Shown piece by piece: positions 7,852 to 14,234 of a stretch of DNA of 17,160 nucleotides. A program made the translations under genes and the position numbers. The stretch lies in the NCBI GenBank assembly GCA_934725535.1, contig CAKVBV010000052.1, forward strand, positions 1 to 17,160, given 5' to 3'. The stretch's first letter is position 1; every line of letters begins with the position of its first letter. The notes beneath the pieces were generated by a model. It searched no databases. It was given only the letters and a program-made list of their open reading frames with translations, and was not told where the DNA came from. The stretch comes from an uncultured Bacteroidales bacterium (GTDB lineage: Bacteria > Bacteroidota > Bacteroidia > Bacteroidales > Paludibacteraceae).

Positions 7852-7959
7852 AATGCCAATTCGTGTTCAATTCATGGCTAATTACATGTTTCTCTGCATT
7901 TTGTGTTCAATTCGTGTTTATATTATCAGTTTTGGTTACTGTGTTGTTATCTGTTGCTG
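7852..7959. repeat. Dispersed repeat, right copy with internal duplication
   Basis: It begins with AATGCCAATTCGTG, identical to 6147-6160. An inserted stretch containing CATGGCTAATTACATGTTT follows, then TTCAATTCGTG again, and it ends with ATTATCAGTTTTGG..GTTGTTATCTGTTG, which matches 6164-6196. The CATGGCTAATTA word recurs at 13180-13191. The possible 79-codon frame 7853-8092 across this stretch is not credible as a gene because it is made of these repeats. Confidence 0.55.
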
Positions 7960-7995
7960 TGGTTATTGTCTGATATTCAGTGCTTTGCAAGAGAA

Positions 7996-8042
7996 AAGTG
8001 ACAGAAACTACCAAATCGCGCCAATAAGTGACAGAAAGTACC
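7996..8042. repeat. Short direct repeat, AAGTGACAGAAAnTACC twice
   Basis: AAGTGACAGAAACTACC at 7996-8012 and AAGTGACAGAAAGTACC at 8026-8042 differ at one base and are spaced by 30 bp. They sit in the long leader-side spacer of the 8373 gene, about 165 bp upstream of its promoter. They could be a pair of protein-binding sites or the remnant of an insertion end. Confidence 0.5.
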
Positions 8043-8177
8043 GGAAACGCTCAATGCCCTCCGTAGATGTAGTACCTTTGCACCCGATTTGAAAAATCAA
8101 ATCCGGCTGTTGTTTGTGTGAACAAAATGTATGATGTGGTAAGTGTGTAATAAATTGATTATGAATGAATTAAATTA

Positions 8178-8185
8178 CCCCCCCC
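8178..8185. repeat. Run of eight C bases upstream of the 8373 promoter
   Basis: Eight consecutive C residues lie 21 bases upstream of the -33 box (8207-8210) of the beta-helix gene. Homopolymer runs next to promoters of surface-protein genes can change length by slippage. Eight bases is short, so phase variation is only a possibility. Confidence 0.4.
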
Positions 8186-8206
8186 ATAAAAATATCCGAA
8201 TTTCTG

Positions 8207-8238
8207 TTTGTATATTCGGCAAAATTGTTGTATCTTTG
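8207..8238 (+). promoter_or_regulatory. Bacteroidetes-type promoter of the 8373 beta-helix gene
   Basis: TTTG (8207-8210), a 20-base spacer and TATCTTTG (8231-8238) match the Bacteroidetes promoter consensus exactly. The expected leader is about 125-130 bases to the ATG at 8373. No known riboswitch fold was recognised in the leader. Confidence 0.85.
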
Positions 8239-8372
8239 CGCGCTTTTAGAGGGTGATGTAAAAGGACACTTTTCGGAAAGCAGTATTGTGATTATGTAAC
8301 GCAGATGGCACTACGTATTAGCGGCATTATGCTATGTAAGACAAAAATGAATAACTAAAAAACGAAATAGAT

Positions 8373-11003
8373 ATGAAGAAGAAATCTATCTTAATGCTGT
8401 TGGCAACTGTGTTGCTGAACGCAAATCTTTGGGCAGCCAATGTCGCCAAAGTCGGCTCTACCGAGTATGCGACTATCAATGAGGCTATTGAGGCATGGAA
8501 AACAGCCGGCGGCGAATTGCAGTTGCTGGACGATGTAAGGACTTCTTGTATCCAGATTGAGAACATCCAAGATGCTTGCTTGGATTTGAACGGACATTCT
8601 CTGACAATCACTGCGCGTTGGGTGTCGTGGGTGAAAAACGGCAAACTTACCATCAAGAACAGCGTTCCTGAAGCAGGTGCGTTGGTGGGTGCATCGGATA
8701 TTATGTTTGATATGTACGGTTCGTCTGATAATACGGTTTCCGAATACTCTGTGTTGACTGTCGAAAAAGGTGTCACCGTAAAGCAGAAAGGGAATAGTTT
8801 CTTTGTGGCGATTAGTATTGCACAAGTCAACAATCCTTATGGAATAGTTGTTAATTTCCATGGCAACTACATTGCTGAGGGCGAAGATACAGTACCGTTC
8901 TATATCCATGGTCAAATCACCAAGAATGGTAACAATATGCCAACCTTTAACATTGGTAAGGATGCTGTTTTCACCTCCGTCCATGCGGTTGTGTATGCTG
9001 CAGGTTATGGCGTTTGGAACTACGAAGGCAATGCTACCGTGGATAATTTCGGTATTGAGATGCGTGCAGGTGAGTTGAATATGAACGGCGGTTCGATAGT
9101 CAGCACCTCTACCGCCCCTGCGGACGACCAGTTCAATGCCAGCGGTTCTACCTCTGATGCTTGTGGTATTGCCGCTTGCCAGCATACTACACAACAGCCT
9201 ATTACAATAACGATTAACGGTGGCGTGATAAAGGCTTATACTCCTATCTACCAAGCCAACCCGCAGAACAATCCGCAGGAGGCGATAGACAAAGTGAGTG
9301 TAACGGTAAACAATGCCAAGGTATATTCTACCAGCAACAACATCGTCTGGTCTGCCAACAGGAAGATTACCCTTAATGGTGGTATCTACAATATGAACCC
9401 TTCTGCTTACGCCGCCGAAGGCAAAGTAGTAGTGGCAAATAAAGGTGCTGATGCAGAGACTTATCCTTGGACGATAGGAACCAAGGATGCAGATGTTACC
9501 TTTGCTACCGCAGGCAATTGGGATGTACAAGGCAACTGGTCAAACAGTACCATAGCAACAGCAGCCACTTCTGCTACTATTGATGCGAATGTAACTGTCG
9601 GCAACGGTGTACGTGCCGAGGCTTATGGTGTCAAAGTGAATACCGGCAAGACCATCACGATAGAGAAGGGTGGTGTGCTCGTAGTGGGTAAAGACGGTAT
9701 ATCTGGCATCTCGGATACCACCCAACTGAAGATAGAAGACGGTGGTTATCTGTTCATTAGTCCTGCCGCCACTACAAACAACCAGCCCTTGGCAAGTGTT
9801 GTGAAGACATTGAATACTTATAAGAAAGCAGCTGGAACCTTTGTAGCAGGCGTGGAAGATGAGTATGTCCGTTGCTATATGGGTAGCGTGATGACATCAA
9901 AGCCGGTAGCGAAAAAAGACTATACGTGGTATGGCAACTATTGGAATTATGCTTCGGGTTGGCAACAAGCCACACCGACAACGGTGTCTATATTGAGCGA
10001 GCCGTTTAGAGGCTTTGCTATGACGACCGCGACCACATCTGCTCCGAGTACCCCTGTTACTATGAAGGGTACGTTGGTAGGTAACGAGAAAGCGTCTTTG
10101 CAGATGGATGGTAAAGGCTTCCATTTCTTTGCGAATAGTTGGATGGCACCGTTGGACGCTTATGAGGTGCTGAACCAATTGGATAAGTTGCGTAATGAGG
10201 GCAAGGTGGAGTCTTCGTTGAAGATACTCTTGCCGTTGGATATTACCATAGGTGATGATGATTGGAGCGCAGGTTCGTTTGTGGATGTCAACCGTAGTTT
10301 CTTGCGCTTGGGCAACAACTCGGAGTATTGGGGCACGATAGCACCTATGGCAGGCTTCTTCTTGCGTGCGAATGAGCAGGTGAGTGTGGATTTGGAATAT
10401 GAGCAGGCGGTATGGAATGTGATGTTGGCAACGAAGTCTTCCGCTCCGCGGCGTGTGATGTCGGCTGTAGAGGACAACATAACGGGTGTCCGTATCAAAC
10501 TGACGTCAAGTGATGGTCGTAAGGACAGGTTGTATATCTTCAATGGTGAGCCAATTGAGTCCGTAACAAAGATGTCAAACGAGGCCCCGAATGTGAATAT
10601 CTATGTGGATAATGCAGGTGGCAAGTATTCGACGTATGCAGCCGAGACATTGTTGGGTACGGAGATAGGCATACAGTGCAATGCTTCTACGGCTTACACA
10701 TTGAGTTTCGATTATGCGGAGGGCGAAGTACTCTACCTCAAGGACTTGGCGACGGGCATTGTGACAGAGATGTCTGATGGTGCTACCTACACCTTCACCG
10801 CCGAACCGAACACAACGGCAACACGTTTCCGTATTGTGAGCCGCTCGGAGGTAACGACAGGTGTGGAGGACCTGACCCCTGCTGCAGGAGCAGCCGCAGA
10901 AGGTATTTACTCGGTTACAGGTCAATACTTGGGAACTGCCGACCAACTCCCGACCCTTCCTGCCGGAGTATATATCATCAATGGCAAGAAAGTAGTGAAG
11001 TAA
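8373..11003 (+). CDS. Secreted beta-helix surface protein with T9SS-style C-terminus
   Basis: This complete 876-residue protein has a signal peptide at 1-22 (MKKKSILMLLATVLLNANLWA). Residues about 23-360 start VAKVGSTEYATINEAIEAW and carry LDLNGHSLTI and many short N/G-rich strands, as in right-handed beta-helix adhesin-like proteins. Residues about 580-665 (FHFFANSWMAPLD and IAPMAGFFLRANE) resemble the NPY/FFVKA-like region that precedes the sorting tail in T9SS cargo. A beta domain with LSFDYAEGEVLYLKD lies near 775. The end (GIYSVTGQYLGT, LPAGVYIINGKKVVK) resembles a short T9SS type A sorting domain. Sec export followed by T9SS surface display is inferred from these parts. The start follows an A-rich stretch, and a hairpin terminator begins 11 bases after the stop codon. 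The gene is a paralogue of 14235-17160. The ligand or substrate is unknown; no catalytic residues were recognised. Confidence 0.92.
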   Translation: MKKKSILMLLATVLLNANLWAANVAKVGSTEYATINEAIEAWKTAGGELQLLDDVRTSCIQIENIQDACLDLNGHSLTITARWVSWVKNGKLTIKNSVPEAGALVGASDIMFDMYGSSDNTVSEYSVLTVEKGVTVKQKGNSFFVAISIAQVNNPYGIVVNFHGNYIAEGEDTVPFYIHGQITKNGNNMPTFNIGKDAVFTSVHAVVYAAGYGVWNYEGNATVDNFGIEMRAGELNMNGGSIVSTSTAPADDQFNASGSTSDACGIAACQHTTQQPITITINGGVIKAYTPIYQANPQNNPQEAIDKVSVTVNNAKVYSTSNNIVWSANRKITLNGGIYNMNPSAYAAEGKVVVANKGADAETYPWTIGTKDADVTFATAGNWDVQGNWSNSTIATAATSATIDANVTVGNGVRAEAYGVKVNTGKTITIEKGGVLVVGKDGISGISDTTQLKIEDGGYLFISPAATTNNQPLASVVKTLNTYKKAAGTFVAGVEDEYVRCYMGSVMTSKPVAKKDYTWYGNYWNYASGWQQATPTTVSILSEPFRGFAMTTATTSAPSTPVTMKGTLVGNEKASLQMDGKGFHFFANSWMAPLDAYEVLNQLDKLRNEGKVESSLKILLPLDITIGDDDWSAGSFVDVNRSFLRLGNNSEYWGTIAPMAGFFLRANEQVSVDLEYEQAVWNVMLATKSSAPRRVMSAVEDNITGVRIKLTSSDGRKDRLYIFNGEPIESVTKMSNEAPNVNIYVDNAGGKYSTYAAETLLGTEIGIQCNASTAYTLSFDYAEGEVLYLKDLATGIVTEMSDGATYTFTAEPNTTATRFRIVSRSEVTTGVEDLTPAAGAAAEGIYSVTGQYLGTADQLPTLPAGVYIINGKKVVK
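9243..9723 (+). repeat. Cassette shared with the paralogue at 16677-17160
   Basis: This internal segment of the 8373 gene aligns with 16677-17160 with a single one-codon length difference. Identity is about 90% by hand count, and the last 77 bases (9647-9723 against 17084-17160) are identical. Sequence further 5' is clearly more diverged. The match may continue past 9723, because the paralogue is cut by the window edge. Confidence 0.85.
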
Positions 11004-11013
11004 ACGGAATCAT

Positions 11014-11058
11014 CTTATCTCTCGGCTGTACTATTTGTTTGTACTGCCGAGGGATAAG
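11014..11058 (+). terminator. Hairpin terminator after the 8373 gene
   Basis: Arms at 11014-11031 and 11041-11058 pair over 18 positions with one G-U pair and one T-T mismatch, around a 9-base loop (TATTTGTTT). The hairpin starts 11 bases after the TAA. No long T-run follows, which is common in this phylum. It insulates the beta-helix gene from the ATPase 2 region. Confidence 0.8.
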
Positions 11059-11077
11059 GTTCTGCAAAGAAACGTGT

Positions 11078-11167
11078 GATTCGTTGGAAAAAGTGTGATT
11101 TTGTGCCGTTGATTCCCTTGAAAAAGTGTGAAATCCGGCACTTGATTCGCTTGAAAAAATGTAATAG
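11078..11167. repeat. 90-bp element of three 33-bp units, distal copy
   Basis: Units start at 11078, 11111 and 11144; the third is cut to 24 bases. Each has the form GATTCGYTKGAAAAARTGTG followed by a variable tail. The element matches 11403-11492 at 84 of 90 positions with no gaps. In one forward frame both copies read as 11-residue repeats ending KKC, without a convincing start, so coding is unlikely. The remainder of the 11004-11525 gap holds a GC hairpin and two ATTAAYGGAG motifs. Confidence 0.85.
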
Positions 11168-11240
11168 CATGCATTATTCGGCTAATAGTCAATGCTTTGC
11201 TTGTTGTTGCACTTTTAACGGCAATTAATGGAGCCAAAAT

Positions 11241-11257
11241 CCCCCTCCCTGAGGGGG
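11241..11257. repeat. GC-rich hairpin (CCCCCTC-CCT-GAGGGGG)
   Basis: A perfect 7-bp stem with a 3-base loop is followed directly by CAGGGGGAG, which offers alternative pairing. It lies between two ATTAAYGGAG motifs (11222-11232 and 11279-11289). It stands out from the AT-rich spacer and looks like a small dispersed element. A terminator role is possible but has no T-tract to support it. Confidence 0.5.
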
Positions 11258-11364
11258 CAGGGGGAGTCTCTTTAATGGCAATTAACGGAGACGGAAATTG
11301 GGCAGAGAGATGTTCTTTGACATATTGGATTATCGCAAGTGTGGGTACATTTTTGATGTTCTTG

Positions 11365-11396
11365 CTTGCAAGGTTGAGTGGATTGTGTTACCTTTG
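11365..11396 (+). promoter_or_regulatory. Probable promoter of ATPase 2
   Basis: TACCTTTG (11389-11396) is a full -7 match, with CTTG (11365-11368, three of four bases) exactly 20 bases upstream. Transcription would start around 11402-11404, exactly where the second 90-bp element begins, which makes that element the 5' leader of ATPase 2. Confidence 0.65.
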
Positions 11397-11402
11397 CAGC
11401 AC

Positions 11403-11492
11403 GATTCGTTGGAAAAAGTGTGATTTTGCGCTGTTAATTCCCTTGAAAAAGTGTGAAATATGGCACTTGATTCGTTTGAAAAAATGTAATAG
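11403..11492 (+). repeat. 90-bp element of three 33-bp units, leader copy before ATPase 2
   Basis: Units start at 11403, 11436 and 11469. They are 93% identical to 11078-11167. The element lies between the probable promoter (11365-11396) and the ATG of ATPase 2 at 11526, ending 33 bases before it. Three similar units in a leader could be repeated RNA or DNA binding sites. Confidence 0.82.
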
Positions 11493-11525
11493 TGATGTGT
11501 AGATAACTGTAAATCATTTGTTTGT

Positions 11526-12854
11526 ATGGAAAGAAAGATAATAGCAACTTTTGAAGCTTGGCGCACGACCCCAAATCACAAACCTTTGGTGGTGAAAGGC
11601 TGCCGCCAGTGTGGCAAGACGTACTCTGTTTTGGAGTTCGCTCACAGCCACTATGAACACGTGGTTTATATCGACTTTCATCGTCATCAGGCATATCGTA
11701 CATTGTTTGCAGGGTCTTTGGAGCCGCGCGACTTGCTGATGAAGATGTCGGCTGTGTTGCCGAATGCCAAGTTCGTACAGGGGAAGACGTGCATCATCTT
11801 CGATGAGATACAGGAATGCCCGCGTGCGCGTGCTGCGCTCAAGTTCCTGTACTTGGATGGGCGTTTTGATTATATCTGCACAGGCTCGCTCTTGGGTGTG
11901 AACGGCTACAAGTCCTCCTACAAGGAAGATGAGATGGCTACTATCCCTGTAGGCTACGAGACCATAGTGGATATGTACCCTATGGACTTTGAGGAGTTCC
12001 TCTGGGCGAATGGCATTCCTGCCGCCATGGTGGAGCAGTTGCGTATCTCCTTGCAGCAGGAGACACCCGTGGACGAGTTTATCCACCGGCGTATGCGCGA
12101 ACTGCTGTTGCAGTATATCGTGGTAGGCGGTATGCCTGCCGTGGTGGACGCTTTTGTGCGGGATGGTAATATGGCTACGGTCTTGATGCTGCAACGGGGC
12201 ATAGTGGACGAATACAAAGGGGATATGCTCAAGTATGCTTCGGATGCGGACAAACCGAGAATACGCAGGTGTTTCGAGTCTATCCCTGCGCAGTTGAGCC
12301 GCGAGAACAAGAAATTCACGTATTCCGTGGTGGAGAAAGGTGCGCGCGCCAAGGACTATTGGGGCAGTCTTCAGTGGATAGAGGATGCCGGCATCATACG
12401 CCGTTGCCACAATCTGGAGATTACGGAGTTGCCATTGGACGGCAATGCCATGCGGGATGTCTTCAAGGTGTATATGGCGGACACGGGATTGTTTGTTAGT
12501 ATGCTGGAGGAGGGAACGCAGGGTAGCATTATCAGTGGCGACTTGTTGGGGTACAAGGGGGCAATCTTCGAGAACCTTGTGGCGGATATGTTGGGCAAGA
12601 TGGGGCGTAAGTTGTACTATTTCCACAAGGATAGCGGACTGGAGTTGGATTTTGTACTGCGCTATCGTGGAGAGTGTACACCATTGGAGTGTAAGGCAGT
12701 TTCCGGACGCGCTAAGTCATTGCAGACGGTGCTGGCGCACCCCGAGAAATATCATGTGCACTATGCCATCAAGTTGGGCGACTACAACGTAGGGCGCGAC
12801 GGTGCTTTACTGACCTTGCCCCTGTATATGGCATTCCTGCTGACAGAAGTGTAG
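11526..12854 (+). CDS. AAA ATPase with C-terminal DUF4143 / PD-(D/E)XK-like domain (ATPase 2)
   Basis: The 442-residue protein has Walker A GCRQCGKT (residues 25-32), Walker B CIIFDEIQE (89-97, D93 and E94) and a sensor-like YICTGS (116-121), as in AAA_14 ATPases. A middle region with MDFEEFLWANG and VGGMPAVVDAF is typical of DUF4143 proteins. The C-terminal part has LELDFVL and LECKA, placing D375, E388 and K390 as a PD-(D/E)XK-like nuclease core, better kept than in ATPase 1. Length and motifs look intact. The start follows the repeat leader and an AT-rich spacer. The biochemical role of the family is not established. It is a single-gene unit between the beta-helix genes, in the opposite orientation to ATPase 1, which it resembles only at motif level. 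Confidence 0.93.
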   Translation: MERKIIATFEAWRTTPNHKPLVVKGCRQCGKTYSVLEFAHSHYEHVVYIDFHRHQAYRTLFAGSLEPRDLLMKMSAVLPNAKFVQGKTCIIFDEIQECPRARAALKFLYLDGRFDYICTGSLLGVNGYKSSYKEDEMATIPVGYETIVDMYPMDFEEFLWANGIPAAMVEQLRISLQQETPVDEFIHRRMRELLLQYIVVGGMPAVVDAFVRDGNMATVLMLQRGIVDEYKGDMLKYASDADKPRIRRCFESIPAQLSRENKKFTYSVVEKGARAKDYWGSLQWIEDAGIIRRCHNLEITELPLDGNAMRDVFKVYMADTGLFVSMLEEGTQGSIISGDLLGYKGAIFENLVADMLGKMGRKLYYFHKDSGLELDFVLRYRGECTPLECKAVSGRAKSLQTVLAHPEKYHVHYAIKLGDYNVGRDGALLTLPLYMAFLLTEV

Positions 12855-12931
12855 CAAACAATTATAGCAGTATGGAGAAAAGAAATAGCGATAATTTAAT
12901 AGTAAATTGGTGGCAATTGTACGCATGGGGG

Positions 12932-12950
12932 ATGACGCGGCTCGCGTCGT
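12932..12950. repeat. Dispersed palindrome, copy 4
   Basis: ATGACGCG-GCT-CGCGTCGT differs from the perfect copy by one base, which keeps a wobble pair in RNA. It is preceded by GGGGG. A possible 41-codon frame (12872-12997) across it was not called, since the palindrome is a dispersed element. Confidence 0.7.
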
Positions 12951-12991
12951 CAAGGCGTGGCAAGTTGAGCGGAAAAATGTATAGAGGAAGA

Positions 12992-13141
12992 AATTAATGG
13001 TCAATTATACGGTAATTAATGGAGAATAAAAATGTCCGATAATGGGTTTTAATGGTCCTTTATATGGGCATTAATGGAGAAATAATGATAGAAAAAGGAG
13101 AATTAATGATTAATTATGCGGTAATTAATGGAGGGAAAAAT
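12992..13141. repeat. Cluster of ATTAAYGGAG-type repeats downstream of ATPase 2
   Basis: Two units of about 42 bases, at 12992-13033 and 13101-13141, share AATTAATGnTnAATTATnC and GGTAATTAATGGAG. Between and after them come CATTAATGGAGA (13069-13080), GGGCATTAGTGGAGA (13142-13156) and GGTCATTAACGGCGA (13202-13216). With copy 4 of the palindrome this fills the 12855-13259 gap, in which no gene was seen. Confidence 0.7.
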
Positions 13142-13191
13142 GGGCATTAGTGGAGACAGAAGCAATTAGTGTCTGATTACATGGCTAATTA

Positions 13192-13199
13192 TATGTTTG
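13192..13199 (+). promoter_or_regulatory. Possible -7 box for the 13260-17160 transcription unit
   Basis: TATGTTTG matches the Bacteroidetes -7 consensus TAnnTTTG. Upstream only a weak TTAG (13166-13169, 22-base spacer) is found in place of TTTG. The position, about 60 bases before the small-peptide start, is reasonable, but the promoter is uncertain. Confidence 0.35.
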
Positions 13200-13259
13200 T
13201 TGGTCATTAACGGCGACTGGAGATATAACGGAGAATAATAACTTAAAAACAAAAATGAT

Positions 13260-13379
13260 ATGAAGAAAAAAGTGTACGTATGTCCGCAGACGGACATTCA
13301 AAAGGTGGAAACAGGCATCTTGTGTAGTTCATGCCCGGACCCTACAATCCCTCCCGTAGGACCCGGATATGGCGAGTAA
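13260..13379 (+). CDS. 39-residue Cys/Pro-rich small peptide
   Basis: ATG at 13260 to TAA at 13377-13379 encodes 39 residues. It begins MKKKVYVCPQTDIQKVETG, continues ILCSSCPDP and ends PPVGPGYGE. The start follows an A-rich stretch (AACAAAAATGAT) typical of translation starts in this phylum. It resembles the many short Bacteroidales proteins of the form MKK.Y..P.......ET, which are uncharacterised. Here it has three cysteines, two in a CSSC motif, and no convincing membrane segment or signal peptide. The next gene begins 71 bases later on the same strand, so co-transcription is likely. Function is unknown; a peptide precursor, a regulator or a small metal-binding or redox peptide are all open. 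Confidence 0.62.
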   Translation: MKKKVYVCPQTDIQKVETGILCSSCPDPTIPPVGPGYGE

Positions 13380-13450
13380 AATGCAGAAGAAGATGTAATG
13401 GAAATTAGCAGAGATTTCCTAAACAAGAATGTAATAATAAAAACAATAGA

Positions 13451-14200
13451 ATGATGAAAACGAATAAAATTTCTGTCTTGTTGGTTATGGCGATGGTTTG
13501 TGGTATGGCTATGGCGCAGCAAGATGATTACAAGACCTTGGTACGTGTGAAATTATCGACCAAGACGGCAGTGAATACGCTGGGCAAACCCTATAGCAGT
13601 CCGATGTATGTGTATCAAGACGCGGCATACGATGCCAAAACTTATGACAAAAGCAGGGAAGTAGCCTCGACGTTGAATGAGGGACTGAAGAATGTAACCA
13701 TTTGGGCGATTGCTCCCTATGGCAATATGCAGACGGTATGTACGGATAATATCGTAGGAACCTATTTGGGAATCAAAACAAGCAGTGAAGATGACACTTA
13801 TGTCTTGAGTTTTGATTACCACAAAGGAGATGTTCTTTACCTCAAGGATAATGCGACAGGTAAGGAATTCCCATGCACGGCATCCTATTCATTCAAGGCA
13901 TCCAAGAGTGCGACAATCACCGACCGTTTTGTGTTTGTCACTCCTTCTACCCCTCAGCCTACTGAATATGAGATTTGCTACCGCAACGGGTATTTGCAGA
14001 TTTCCAATTATCCTACGGATAAGAACACTAATCATATTGTAGTCAGAGATGAAGATAACAACGTAGTCAAAGATAAAAACGGTAAGGACTTAGACGTGGA
14101 GCCGCAGGCTATTTATCAAGAGATTGACCTTCGCCATCTGACTTCCGGGCACTATACTATCGAAGCCAACGGCGAGACGCTGACCATCGGTGTGAAATAA
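13451..14200 (+). CDS. Secreted 249-residue protein with the beta domain seen in the 8373 protein
   Basis: It has a signal peptide at about 1-22 (MMKTNKISVLLVMAMVCGMAMA); the ATG at 13454 is an equally good start. Residues about 25-160 include TYVLSFDYHKGDVLYLKD and ATGKEF, matching residues about 720-826 of the 8373 protein (TLSFDYAEGEVLYLKD, ATG), so this is a stand-alone copy of that module. Residues about 165-249 (YEICYRNGYLQISNYP, then LRHLTSGHYTIEANGETL) look like a short Ig-type domain, comparable to DUF3244 or to a T9SS-style tail. It lies between the small-peptide gene and the large beta-helix gene (34 bases to the next ATG), probably in one operon. Export is well supported; the role is unknown. 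Confidence 0.88.
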   Translation: MMKTNKISVLLVMAMVCGMAMAQQDDYKTLVRVKLSTKTAVNTLGKPYSSPMYVYQDAAYDAKTYDKSREVASTLNEGLKNVTIWAIAPYGNMQTVCTDNIVGTYLGIKTSSEDDTYVLSFDYHKGDVLYLKDNATGKEFPCTASYSFKASKSATITDRFVFVTPSTPQPTEYEICYRNGYLQISNYPTDKNTNHIVVRDEDNNVVKDKNGKDLDVEPQAIYQEIDLRHLTSGHYTIEANGETLTIGVK

Positions 14201-14234
14201 GGTATTTGTGTTTTTATAAAATGATGTAAAGGAT

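Noticed and set aside
7853..8092. 79-codon plus frame
   Set aside because: It is built from dispersed repeat sequence also present at 6147-6200, where the frame is not kept.
8391..9530. 379-codon minus-strand frame
   Set aside because: It is a shadow of the beta-helix gene at 8373-11003, which has a signal peptide, perfect promoter, terminator and a paralogue conserved in its own frame.
11078..11492. CRISPR array or insertion-sequence ends
   Set aside because: The 33-bp units are contiguous without spacers, and the two 90-bp copies are direct, not inverted, with no transposase between them.
11197..11502. 101-codon plus frame ending in 11-residue KKC repeats
   Set aside because: The repeated part is the 90-bp non-coding element with 33-bp units. 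The frame crosses a GC hairpin and the ATPase 2 promoter and has no good start signal. A repeat protein is not fully excluded.
11514..12626. 370-codon minus-strand frame
   Set aside because: It is antisense to ATPase 2, whose Walker A, Walker B and C-terminal motifs are clear on the plus strand.
6230..12854. Two ATPases as parts of one defence system
   Set aside because: They are 4 kb apart on opposite strands, each apparently transcribed alone, with a surface-protein gene between them. No other defence genes were recognised.
12872..12997. 41-codon plus frame after ATPase 2
   Set aside because: It runs through the dispersed palindrome copy 4 and has no recognisable protein pattern; chance is the simpler explanation.
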